Assembly: GCA_026874595.1 (NCBI GenBank)
Contig: CM049308.1
Coordinates: 24,084,367 to 24,148,366, forward strand
Direction of reading: 5' to 3'
From: Sipunculus nudus
Lineage: Eukaryota; Annelida; Sipuncula; Golfingiida; Sipunculidae
DNA: 64,000 nucleotides
The position numbers and the translations under genes were made by a program. Shown here piece by piece: positions 10,654 through 21,172 of the stretch (position 1 is its first letter; every line of letters starts with the position of its first letter). Below the pieces are notes generated by a model. That model ran no database searches and was not told where the DNA came from. It saw nothing but the letters and a program-made list of their open reading frames with translations.

Positions 10654-12411
10654 GTAAGTCCTGATCCGCGTGATAAATATAAGCCAATGTATTTTAATGG
10701 TTATATCAAATGTGGTCGGAATAAAAAAAAATATATTCTGGGGGATTGTTTTTATTCTGTTTGTCATAGGGGGGGGGGGCTGTATATTTTGATCGGGTGA
10801 CCATAGGTCCTGTAGAACTATGTCAGTTTTCATTTCGATGGTTCTGCTCACAGTTTCTCTGCAAAGAAAGCCAATGGGAGGTGAGAAATAATGTGCTCAC
10901 GATAGTATCAGAGAGCTAGAGGGCGAGAGTATGGGAGAAGGGTGAGGGACGTGAGCCAAACTGAAATTCAAATTTCAAAGCAATCCTTTTATAAGTTCTC
11001 TTCTCGGGCGAGTGGTTAATTGCTTAATATAACTATACAAAATGTAACATGATAACCAGAACAACTATATCACTTTGATTCGGTTCAATATTGTCTTATT
11101 ATCGAAAAATTACTGTAGTATGCAATCTCTTGTGATCTAATTATTTCAAACTGTAACTTGCACATTTACAAGTGTCATATCTCAATATAATATCAATGAC
11201 ATATAGTTTCCTAAATTGATTACAGTTTATAATTGTACACTGTCTGTTAAAGACTGAAAATTGGTCCAAGTTAGACTTATTTACAATTATATTCTGATGC
11301 AAAACATGAGGCCTAGCTTATCTCTGTCACTGAGAATTTCTATCAACTATTGATATTATGATCCGGTGAAAAATTGTTTGTTAAGAAACCTTGTAAAAAT
11401 GTATAATGACTTCCAGAGTGCCGTTTGTCTTTCGAAAGAAGTAACAGTAACGTTATTAAACATTTCCAAGAGAGAAGATTTTATCAGGAACTTCCCACAT
11501 GCTAAATTTGCAGTTTGTATGTCAAACTGCTATAACATGTGTGCATCTTTAGGGTATTCAAATCATTTTGTTTCTCATAGTCTACAGAATAATGGTCTCA
11601 GTGACCTAATTTTGTATGCCCAAAGAGACATTATAATGACTTTCCTTTAAATTTTGAGAGAAAAAATTATAGATATATCTCTTACGATTTGTGCCCAGTG
11701 TGACTTTTTGAGTGTTCATAATTAAGTGTTCTGTTTGTAGCTCACATAATATAGGTCGCGCTGATCTTATTTCAGCTTTCTCAGGAGCTTCTCCTGGGAC
11801 CTCTCTGAGTTTACAGTTCCTTGGTTAAACGGATACAATTTATTCACTGTCTCACTGCCTGGGTGCCCAAAATCCCGTTTTTGGCCAGTTGCTCGCAGAA
11901 TTTAGAACATCATGATCTAATCTCAGGTTAGAAAAAGGTTACGGTTGTTGTCCTTTTAACGGTCAGACCAATTCATTTGATGGTGTCAAAAATAGAGGTA
12001 AGAAAACGTGAGAAATTTAGATAAAAATAAAAGTGTCAAAACAGTCTACAGGAAAACATGAAACTCTCCACGATCCACATGGATTGGAGGAATTAAGGTA
12101 CTTAATGCATTAGTTATTCAGATACCGAAGCTTTAATTCTGCGGTCTGACCCTGTTAAAACAAGATGGCGGACATGACGGACGGATGGGCAACAAACAAC
12201 GAGTCATCGCTATTACTTTTCAGATTACTGTCAGATAGCTTGGCAAAAATTCACGAAGTTTTATTATTCAGTTTAAGTAAGCTTCCTTTTCGACAAATCT
12301 TGCCGATTGTCACATCCCCGAAAGAATGGACGTCGAGGTTATTTTCTGTATTGATTGATGAATATGCGCTAAATGAATTATACCGTTTCTCAGTTTTACC
12401 TTTTTTCACAG
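10654..12411 (+). other. Intron 1 of gene B
   Basis: GT at 10,654 and AG at 12,410-12,411 after a T-rich tract define the intron. It contains an 11-G run (10,769-10,779) also found in C, E and F, and blocks shared with all other copies. The 94-residue ORF at 11,366-11,650 is not preserved in copy C, where frameshifts and stops break it, so it is not called a gene. The stretch just before exon 2 carries GACGGACGG-type motifs resembling mollusc interspersed repeats. Confidence 0.7.
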
Positions 12412-12593
12412 GAAGCCTTGCACAAGAAGCTCCTTGTGGACCAGACGGGCAGGGTCACTGCCATCTTTTGGTTTGTATTCCTGAAATAGGGGAGCAGTCA
12501 TGCAATAACCCGGGTGCCAACGCTTGTCCCTTCGGTGAAGTATGCTGCTACGACGAAGGGCTGACGGTTCCAGACGAGTGCAACTCTTTATAA
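12412..12593 (+). CDS. Exon 2 of gene B: acidic eight-cysteine secreted peptide
   Basis: After a TTTTTTCACAG acceptor the exon completes a glycine codon and reads SLAQEAPCGPDG... to ...PDECNSL and TAA (12,591-12,593). The precursor is 72 residues. After a likely cut following AQ, the mature peptide is 55 residues with cysteines at mature positions 4, 12, 17, 26, 34, 40, 41 and 52. The spacing is C-x7-C-x4-C-x8-C-x7-C-x5-CC-x10-C, so four disulfides are expected. It has about nine Asp or Glu and no Lys or Arg, so it is anionic and unlike classic cationic antimicrobial peptides. The C-x5-CC part resembles the WAP (four-disulfide core) motif, but the last two WAP cysteines are not placed correctly. 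I do not recognise the family. Secretion is well supported by the signal peptide; a defence, inhibitor or metal-binding role is only conjecture. No frameshift or missing cysteine is seen. Confidence 0.85.
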
Positions 12594-14022
12594 AGTGACC
12601 AATACCTCATCTCTTGAAAACGTTGGATGAGGTTAGAATACTAGAATACTTAATGCTTACTTAATTAAAAAAACTACTTACGTGCAAATTATGTATAAAA
12701 AATATTCGTTTAAGTTAGGAAAATCTTTTTTTGGTGGGATTGGGCCCTCTAAAACGCAGAACTATCGATCACCACAGATATGACGAAAGGTTTGAGCTGG
12801 ACGGCTAGTTTGGTTTAAGAGAGGTCATTTACGACATACTACTACACTTGAATGTTTGATAGATATATCTTCAATTGTTTCCGAGGTTTTAGAGATTACG
12901 TCATAATCACCCCTCCACTTATAGTTGCTCGTTATAACACCACATTCTGTTAACTATTGGAACAGTTATTTTCAAGAGTATTAAAGGGGCTTGAATAACA
13001 TACATGTAATGGACTTACAGGATAACATATGTAACAGTATCTGGCTTGCTTGCAATTTGTTTCTCATTTATGATTGGATGGGACTGGTATACAAGTTATT
13101 ATGACATCTGCAGAAGGTTACAGGGTATGGGACAGTTCTTGAAATTGTTCATATAAGTAACAGGAAGTATAACCCATTTTAATGATACATTCATTATAGA
13201 CCCATTATTTAAGGAACATGGTCGTGTTATAATATGAGTACCATCTCATAACCAAAGTTCACTTTGATTAACTACAAAAGTTTCCCAGTAAAATACCCGT
13301 GCATATAGACATACCATCTAAAGTATTATTATAATATATTTAATACCTCATGACTATTAGTTCATATTGGTTTTTAAAAAAAGTTTCAGAATAAAGCACA
13401 CCACCTGTTGTATCCGTCGTTATGGCTTCGTGTGTTAGAAAGCACAGGTCACGTGTCATTTTATCATGGCAAGACTGCGTGACCAGAGAGCAATTCTCAT
13501 ACATAGAGAATAACCTTGAAAGATAAAACACATGAAAACGACTGAAAAATCTTGCACGGCTACCAGGTGTCATGAGCGCTATATTTAATTGTTTTCGCCA
13601 CTAATCGTACCCGGTTCAGGTTTGTTTCCACCTTTTTGTAGGAGTAACCTGTTTCATAAAAGTATTCTCAAATTCCATATTACCGAGAAGGGTGGCTCGA
13701 TCCTTTATGCATATTCAACATACCTGGGGTGGGAATAGGTCCCTTTAGTAAACGTATAATTATTTCTCTCAAGAAAATGAGCCAGGATAAGTGTATGGCA
13801 ACAACAATATCAAGGATTTAAGCGTTAAAAATGGATCGATAGTTTCTGCAAAATAATATTTTCTTGTTTTCGTGACCGCTGTTACAGTATTAATATATAA
13901 TAAATATAGCATATTACTGTTGTTGTTTAAAGGTTGTTTAACTTGCCTGTATCCTTGTCGTATATGTAATCATCAATTCATATTATTTATTTTTTTATTA
14001 TTTCTTTTTGTTGTTGTTGTAG
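12594..14022 (+). other. Region between exon 2 and exon-3-like segment, copy B
   Basis: No gene is supported. The antisense ORF at 13,340-13,573 recurs in copy C (29,387-29,743), but the corresponding part of F (about 63,560-63,790) has stops and shifts. I read it as duplicated intron, not protein-coding sequence. Confidence 0.5.
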
Positions 14023-14078
14023 ATAAACTGGCTGAAGATATGACTGAAGATGTCGAGCACCTCACCAATGATGATTAA
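14023..14078 (+). other. Exon-3-like segment of gene B (acidic tail; possibly 3' UTR exon)
   Basis: A T-rich tract and TTGTAG acceptor precede 56 nt that in phase 1 read DKLAEDMTEDVEHLTNDD then TAA (14,076-14,078), overlapping an ATTAAA that could act as a poly(A) signal. The same segment exists in C and D. Exon 2 has its stop five bases before a possible phase-1 donor (AAA|GTGACC at 12,594), so in the full-length transcript this would be untranslated. A transcript that skipped exon 2 would join exon 1 to this segment in frame. Mussel peptides such as mytilins and myticins carry acidic C-terminal extensions on a last exon, which is why I suspect a lost coding exon. The donor is weak, so its use is uncertain. 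Confidence 0.5.
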
Positions 14079-15463
14079 ATATTATTTCTATGATGAAGTC
14101 GAGTGATTTTAATTCAACACAGTTAATTTGGGACGGCATGTATGACAAGGGAGACCTGTTTTCAAAATTAAGAAAATATTTTAAGAAAAATACACATAGA
14201 ATGTATAACTACGACCATTTGCCTCTCGTGGACTCGAAAAAATGTCAAATTATCAATGCTCCATTTGCTTCATGCGACCAATACACAAGGCCAGTTGCTG
14301 AAAAGGGCATCGGCCATCCAGTGCTGTTAAAATATTAAAATCGTCCTTGAAAGTCCATCAGTTATGATTAGTTTGTGCCCAAAGTTGGAAGAGAACGTAC
14401 ATTTTTAAATAAGTCACGAATATGTTTGAAATTAAAACTATTTTTTTCTGTTTTTGTTAATGAAGAAGAAAAATCTTGGTTTCCCAGATATCGCGCACAT
14501 CCCATTTTATTTTCTTTGTATAAAAAGCGAAACAGCACCTCACTCACTTATTTCTGAGGCAAAATGGCTCAGAATCAGACTCCGCTGGGTAGGGATTATA
14601 GGTACAGAAATCCTATAGACACTAAGCGCTGTAAATTTTAAGTACACCAGAGCCGAAGGTATAAACCTGTGTACTATATGGTGTGAAAAGAAAATGATAT
14701 TGGTTTTGTTTGCTTTTTTTCTCGCAACAGCATTCATACCATTTTAAGTAAGCTTTATCATATAAAAAATGTCATTTTTATCATATCAAATGATATATTT
14801 CAGGACTAACACACAGGTCATAAAGTGTGATGAGTTTTATGACGCATGTGAACCCTGATAGACAGTTCCGATATCTTTAGCATAATGCGCAATGGTCAGC
14901 GGTTTAGTTCTTTGGAGCTTAATGATGAGTATCAGATGAGGCCAAGCTAGGCAATAATCCAAGATGGCGTCAAAGATATTTGCCGGATTAAAACATATCA
15001 ATGACCTATAATGTCCATAGAAAGCATTGCAAGTACTCTTTTTGTAAGTGTTTTTTTTTTTTTGGGGGGGGGGGGGCTGAAAAATTTATTTTTGAGGTTC
15101 AACCCTCTCCAGGTAGTAATAAGCTGTTTTAATCAATATTTTGGTAATTTTCCCATTAGCCCGGCAGTTTAACCTGCATATTTAGGGGAATTGTGCAAAA
15201 GATGAAAGATGAATAAAACTTATTCATCTTAATGAATATAATAATTGGCCAGACCATACTTAATATTTTCAGATATAGGGCCATGCGGAATTTACCCCAT
15301 CTTGGTCAATATCCAAGATGGCCACCGCCTTAAAAAATACCAATACGTCCGGTTTTATATGTCTCAGAATACATTGCAAGTGCACTGCTTCTTTTTTTTT
15401 TTTAGTTTAGAAATTCATTTTTGAAGGTTTCAGATCAGTATAATGACTGTGAAGGAATTCTGG

Positions 15464-15465
<2 letters not shown>
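14079..15465. other. Downstream of gene B, no gene seen
   Basis: This is AT-rich sequence shared with the area downstream of C (about 30,173-31,610). It contains a T run and 14-G run (about 15,051-15,076) and sequence that precedes the TA microsatellite. Small ORFs are not conserved between the two copies. Confidence 0.45.

Positions 15466-15502
<37 letters not shown>
15466..15502. repeat. TA microsatellite
   Basis: An uninterrupted TA dinucleotide array. The orthologous site in unit C (31,612-31,676) has a longer, interrupted array. Both lie next to the SINE-like sequence. Confidence 0.9.
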
Positions 15503-15505
<3 letters not shown>

Positions 15506-15551
15506 AAATTTAAGTATTTGACACTTTGTCTCCTTAAATATAATGAACAGT

Positions 15552-15627
15552 ACAGTCGGTTGGGATATGGCTCGTCTCTCTCAACTGGCGACCAAGGTTC
15601 TATCCCCGGTGTTGCCATGATAGTGGG
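15552..15627 (+). mobile_element. tRNA-derived SINE, left part (split by an insertion)
   Basis: CAGTCGGTTGGGATATGGCTC...AACTGGCGACCAAGGTTCTATCCCCGG looks like a tRNA-related head. GGTTCTATCCCC (15,596-15,607) resembles a pol III B box. In unit C the same sequence continues without a break (31,729-about 31,990), whereas here it stops at about 15,627 and resumes at about 19,450 with TTCTCCGTTTCGTCTAATACC. Confidence 0.6.
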
Positions 15628-15699
15628 TTTTTTGGCTCAGCTGACTGAAAGTCATCTGAGCTATAGCGATCACTCTTTGTCCGTCTGTCCGTCTGTCCG

Positions 15700-17680
15700 T
15701 CCGTTAACCAGGCACAAATCGTAACCGCTGAACCTAGAACCTTGTAACTTGGGATTCTGAGAGGTCCATGAAAAATCTCCTTGGAAACCAGAAATTAGGT
15801 CTCTGTTACCCATATCCTTCGAGCTATGGGGCCCCAAAGTACCCCCCAGAAAAGTAAAAAATTTCATACAAAAACTTCAATGTCTCATTAACTACTTGAC
15901 TGATGGTTATGATTTTTGGCATACATATTGATCATGAGATGTTCCATCACTTCCTGCAGACTGGTCGCGCCACCTGTATTTTTCGATTTTTTACAATTTT
16001 TTTTCTCTATTTTTGGGACCTTTAAAAATGTGAACATCTGTTAACAAGGCACAAATCGTAAAGCCTAGACCTAGAATCTTAATTCTTGATACACTGAGAG
16101 GTCCATGAAAAATCTCCTTGGAAACCAGAAATTAGGTCTCTGTTACCCATATTCTTCGAGCTATGGGGCCCCAAAGTACCCCCCCAGAATAGTAAAAAAT
16201 TTCATACAAAAACTTCAATATCTCAATAACTACAACACTGATGGTCATGATTTTTGGCATACATATTGATCATGAGATGTTCCATAAGTTCCTGCAGACT
16301 GGTGGCGCCACCTGTATTTTTCGATTTTTTTACAATTTTTTCCTCTATTTTTGAGACGTTTAAAGATGCTGTCATCTGTTAACGTGGCACAAATCGTAAC
16401 TGCTGGACCTAGAATCTTCATTCTCGACACACTGAGAAACCTATTAAAAGTCTCCGTGGAAACCAGAAATTAGGTCTCTGTTACCCATATCCTTTGAGCT
16501 ATTGGACCCCAAAGTACCCCCCAGAAAAGTAAAAAATTTCATACAAAAACTTCAATATCTCATTAACTACTTGACTGATGGTCATGATTTTTGGCATACA
16601 TATTGTATGATCAAGAGGTGTTTCATCAATACCTGCAGACTGGTGGTGCTATCTGTATTTTTTCAAATTTTCACAATTTTTTTTCTCTATTTTCGAGACC
16701 TTTCAGGATGTAGTTATCTGTCAACAGGGTACAAATCGTAAGGACTGGACCTAGAATCTTCATTGTTGACACACAGGGAGACCCATGATAAGTCTCCATG
16801 GACACCTGAAATTAGGTCTCTGTTACCCATATTCTTTGAGCTATGGCACTCCAAAGTACAGCTCAGAATAATGGAAAATTTGATACAAAAGCTGAAGTAT
16901 CTGAACAACTAATGCAGAGATCACCATAATTGTTTTCATGGATATTGATCATGGAGTGTTTCATCAGTTTCTGCAGACTGGTGGCACCACCTGTATTTTT
17001 TTCGTGTTCTTTTACGAATTTTTTCTCTGTTTTTGAGACCTTTAAAGTTATGAACATCTGTTAACAGGGGACAAATCATTAAAACTGGATCTAGAATCTT
17101 CATTCTTGACACACAGGGAGACCCATGAAAAGTCTCCATGGAAACCTGAAATTAGGTCTCTGTTACCCATATTCTTTAAGCTGTATGGCTCCAAATAACC
17201 CCCCAGAATAATGGAAAATTTGATACAAAAACTGCAGTTTCTCAATAACTACAACACTGATGGTCATGATTTTCGGCATACATATTGATCATGACCTGTT
17301 CCATCAGTTTCTGCAGACTGGGTGCGCCACCTCTATTTTTTCAAATTTTTACGATTTTTTTTCTCTTTTTTTGATACCTTTAAAGATGTGGTTATCTGTC
17401 AACAGGGTACAAATCGCAACAACTGGACCTAGAATTTTCATTCTTGTCATGCAAGAAGGCCCATGAAAAGTGCCTGTGGAAACTTAAAATTAGGTCTCTG
17501 TTACCCATATCCTTCAAGCTATAGGACTCCGAAGTATCCCTCAGAATAATGGACAATTTGATACAAAAGCTGAAGTATCTGAACAACTAATGGGGAGATC
17601 ACCATGATTCTTTGCATGGATATTGATGTTTGTAAGTGTTTTTATTAGTTTCTGCAGACTGGTGGAGCCACCTGTATTTT
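15700..17680. repeat. Tandem array of about 350-bp satellite-like units
   Basis: About five to six diverged units repeat, each with an 'AGGTCTCTGTTACCCATAT' block, then 'GAGCTATGG...CCAAAGTACC', 'TTTGATACAAAA' or a variant, a 'CATACATATTGATCATGA' block, 'CTGCAGACTGGTGGCGCCACC' and a T-rich stretch, then 'GTTAACAGGGTACAAATCGTAA'. Several units keep the palindrome GGTGGCGCCACC or a one-base variant. Short minus-strand ORFs recur because the units recur; they have no recognisable domain. Confidence 0.8.
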
Positions 17681-17684
17681 TGTA

Positions 17685-19261
17685 CCCGCCAAAACGAAGT
17701 TTTGTGGATACTATGTTTTTGACCGGGTTCCTCCGCCGTTGCCGCGTTCGTTTCCAGAGAGCTCCTCTGGGACTTGATTTTATCAGCTTTCCAAGCTCAT
17801 ATCTCGGGAACCGTTTGACTGATCAGGAAATAAAATTTATACTAATGTAGCCCTTGGATAGCTCTATAACATACACAAAAAATGGTGGCGCCACCTGTAA
17901 CCATGTTTGCACAGTGTCCATCTGTTCATCTGCCTTTGGTTAAAATCACTCATATCTCTGCAGTGAATTGACTAATTCACCTGAAATTCGGCATGCGTAT
18001 ACATCCTGGATAGCTTTCTTGATTTTATGACAGGTGGCGCCACCTACATTCTCATTCACGCTAATGACATCCAAGCTCATATTTCGGGAACCGTTTGACC
18101 GATCGGGCCAAAATTTTGCATGTATAGAGATCTAACATAGCTCTTTATCATACGCTAAACTGGTGGCGCCACCTGCAACCATTTTTGCACAGCGTCTGTC
18201 TGTTTGTCTGCCGTACAATAATGTCACTCATATCTCGGCAGTGGTTTGACATATCTGCCTAAAATTTTGCAGTTTTATACATCCTGGATAGCTTTCTTGA
18301 TTTTATGACAGGTGGCACCACCTACATTCACGTTCACGCTGATGATATCCAAGCTCATATCTCTGGAACCGTTTGACCGATCGGGCCAAAATTTTGCATG
18401 TGTATAGATCTAACATAGCTCTTTATCATACACAAAACTGGTGGCGCCACCTGCAACCATTTTTGCACAGCGTCTGTCTGTTTGTCTGCCGTGCAATAAA
18501 GTCACTCACATCTTGGCAGTGGTTTGACATATCTGCCTAAAATTTTGCAGTTTTATACATCCTGGACAGCTTTCTTGATTTTATGACAGGTGGCGCCACC
18601 TTTATTCTAGTTTATGCTGCAGACATCCAAGCTCATATCTTGGGAACCGTTTGAACGATTGGGCCAAAATTTTGCATGTGTATAGATCTCACATAGGTCT
18701 TTATCATACACAAAACTGGAGGGGCCACCTGCAACCATTTTTGCACATTTTGCACAGCGTCTGTCTGTTGGTCTGCCGTGGCCTAAAATCACTCATTTCT
18801 CTGTAGTGGTTAGACATAACTTCCTAAAATTTTGCAGGTTTATACATCCTGGATAGCTTTCTTGATTTTATGACAGGTGGCGCGATCTACATTCTAGTTA
18901 ACGCTGCACACATCCAAGCTAATATCTCAGGAACCATTTGACCGATTGGGCCAAAATTGTGCTTGTGTTTAGATCTCACATAGGTCTTTATCATACACAA
19001 AACTGCAACCATTTTTGCACAGCGTCTGTCTGTTTGTCTGCCGTGGGCTAAAATCACTCATATCCATGTAGTGATACAACTTGGACAGCTTTCTGGATTT
19101 GTGGTAGGTTGCACAACCTACATACACATTTAGGCTGCAGACATCCATGCTAATATGCAACATACCTCACTCTGTTTCCCCTTGCCACTCAATCCATGCC
19201 TCACTTCACTCTGATTTTGGCAGATACACGTAGTCACTTGTCGGCTACCCGTATTCTAGTT
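17685..19261 (+). mobile_element. Non-autonomous Helitron-like element, copy 1
   Basis: The 3' end is CTAG (19,258-19,261) preceded by a hairpin GTAGTC-loop-GGCTAC with one G-T wobble pair, about 7 bases upstream, and followed by T. The 5' end follows an A and reads CCCGCC where the related copies in E and F read TCCGCC. The interior is tandem repeats of about 260-300 bp with GGTGGCGCCACC and 'GGGAACCGTTTGACCGATCGGGCC'-type blocks. It is homologous, in the opposite orientation, to 49,737-50,731 and 58,498-59,517. No Rep/helicase is encoded. Internal tandem repeats and CTRR-plus-hairpin ends fit non-autonomous Helitron or Helentron elements. Confidence 0.6.
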
Positions 19262-19416
19262 TTTAAAGTTTACAGATTTTTCTCTATTTTTCAGATATAT
19301 AAATACAGACTAAATCTTGGCCTGCTGGTTAATCTGTTTGATGCTTCAGTTGAATGGGTATCTACCATTCTGATGATAAAATTTCCTTTTGTGAATCTCT
19401 TCCCAGTCAGCTGAGC

Positions 19417-20480
19417 GTCATGACCCATGGGTCACTTGTTTGGTGTTGTATCGGTGTTCTCCGTTTCGTCTAATACCACGCTGCCATGGTCCCTGGATTA
19501 TCGCAAGGTATCTCCCCTAACCAATCCCAGCAGCCAAGATGATGGCAATGCCCCAGGTTATCAGATCCACATGGCGGTCTCTGATCTTGAGCCAAGTCAA
19601 CTGTAAAGTATAAATGAGAAACGTAAAATTATGAAAGAAATAAAGAAATTTTGTAGAGGGAGTTTATGGAGAGCTTGGCGGAGTTGAGGCAGCGGATGAA
19701 GCAGGTTCACCGGCAGTGAGAAAGCACACTTCATGCATATGATGACGCGTTTCACACATTTTCATCATGTCTGTCTCATTTAAGTATGCTCCACAAACCT
19801 CTTATCCCTATTACGATGTATATACATTTTTTGCAACCAATATAAAACTAATGCGACCACTGTGACTCCATTCTGCAACCACGGCAATGCTTGTATCTTA
19901 CTTTTGCCTTCTTTGAGCCTCAAACGACGACCTGGTAAATTTTTTCGTCGCATACGGGAGGCACAAAGGTCGCCATTCTGTGTAAAATTTGGCAAGTGTG
20001 TTGGGTGACAGGCCGACTGGACGATTTTCTGATAGAAATATATGAATGATTATATGAAATATGAATATATGAAACAATTTTATGTACATGTATACATATA
20101 TATATAACAAAAATATATTATTAATAAAATTCTCTCATAATATGAAGTAAAATGAAATGTATAAAGAGTGTCCGACTCACTCTCTCCCATCGTTTATGAC
20201 CAAAGGCTCTTGTATAAACTTCAAATAGATGGACGATTTCATATTAAAAAGTTAACATTCGGCAAATTGAGCTTCGGCAAACTGGACTCTGTATTCCGAG
20301 ACTGGGCAAAATGGGAATCGGCAGTTCGGAAGGTTACCCGAAAAAATCCGACCCGTCTACCTGAGACGCATCCATTTGGGATGACATCGATTACTCTACA
20401 GCCAATTTACATTTGTTCCTTCTTGAGTTATTGAAGATACCTAGGTATACAATAGCTACACCTATATGCATTTGCATGAT
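19417..20480. other. Intergenic between units B and C, no gene seen
   Basis: The right part of the split SINE (about 19,450-19,500) lies here, followed by sequence shared with 35,460-35,950 upstream of D (for example 'GGGAGGCACAAAGGTC' at about 19,957). It includes a short TA-rich tract near 20,095-20,120. No ORF has recognisable domains. Confidence 0.4.
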
Positions 20481-21027
20481 TCCCATTAATGCAGCCCAGA
20501 TAAAACAGAGACAATAATATCTCAGATCACTTGCTTATGCATTTGCATCAGAATCACAATTATGAAAGCCTGTGACCTTATGATTTGTGTTATCCGCGGC
20601 CCAACATGTGCTGTTTTCTCATGTCTTTCCACTTAATCCAGAGGGCGCGGAGGTAAATTAGGTGTAGAATAATCACAGGAAAACATGCATTTATTATTGT
20701 TTATAATTATTCTTTTCGTATCTAGGGGTATAGATTCGGGAGTAATGAACATTTTCAACTGAGAGCATCAGGTATCCAAATTGACAACTTAAGAGTAAGA
20801 AAATTGGTTTATTTACAAGAACTACTCAGACTGATATTCGTTGGAAACTTTAGAGGTTGCCAGGTGCGTGCCAACCTCTGAGGGGTCAAGGTTCTGACAA
20901 GGTCATCCAACTTGCATGCCAAATATATTCCACTGTTTCGCATTTTCATGTTGATTTAAACAATTACTATAATAATAATTATCTATACTGTATAAAGTCA
21001 TTTCAAGTTATTTATTTTATTAGAACC

Positions 21028-21028
21028 T

Positions 21029-21091
<63 letters not shown>
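21028..21091. repeat. CA then TA microsatellite
   Basis: A CA array (21,028-21,050) runs directly into a TA array (21,051-21,091), immediately left of the Penelope-like element. Confidence 0.9.
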
Positions 21092-21093
<2 letters not shown>

Positions 21094-21115
21094 CAGGACT
21101 TAAACACACTTACTT

Positions 21116-21172
21116 GTGTTCGACAGCTCTGTTTTGTGAGGGCCCCTACGGGCCCTCACTCATCAGGAACAC
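21116..21172 (-). ncRNA. Hammerhead ribozyme, inverted copy with a core mutation
   Basis: Read on the minus strand, GTGTTC-CTGATGA-stem II-AAAA-stem III-GTC-GAACAC gives the same fold as the copy at 22,391-22,447, with a perfect 10-bp stem II. The conserved GAAA is AAAA, which replaces the catalytic G12, so self-cleavage should be lost or greatly reduced. Confidence 0.7.

Larger units (their letters stand above)
15635..19416. mobile_element. 3.8-kb composite element with 13-bp terminal inverted repeats
   Basis: GCTCAGCTGACTG (15,635-15,647) is matched in reverse complement by CAGTCAGCTGAGC (19,404-19,416). The empty site is visible in unit C near 31,810-31,825, where the SINE runs through. 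Inside are a tandem array of roughly 350-bp units (about 15,700-17,680) and a Helitron-like element (17,685-19,261). There is no transposase ORF, so the element is non-autonomous. The left end, 'TTTTTTGGCTCAG...GAGCTATAGCGATCAC...GTCCGTCTGTCCG', looks like a type of repeat common in mollusc genomes, but I cannot name the superfamily. Confidence 0.6.

Noticed and set aside
11366-11650. 94-residue ORF in intron 1 of B
   Set aside because: The homologous intron of C is interrupted by indels and stops, so the frame is not conserved.
12412-12593. Assignment of the peptide to the WAP four-disulfide core family
   Set aside because: C-x5-CC fits, but only one cysteine follows the CC pair, at ten residues, instead of the two closely spaced cysteines of WAP domains.
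12412-12593. Assignment to mytilin, myticin, defensin or conotoxin families
   Set aside because: Cysteine order (CC at positions 6-7 of 8), the spacing and the strong negative charge do not match the frameworks I know.
13340-13573. Antisense ORF between exon 2 and the exon-3 segment, recurring in copy C (29,387-29,743)
   Set aside because: Similarity is explained by the gene duplication. The equivalent stretch in F contains stops and frameshifts, and there is no domain or signal peptide.
15700-17680. Possible CRISPR-like array because of regularly repeated units
   Set aside because: Units are about 350 bp, diverged, lack unique spacers of constant length and lie in eukaryotic DNA.
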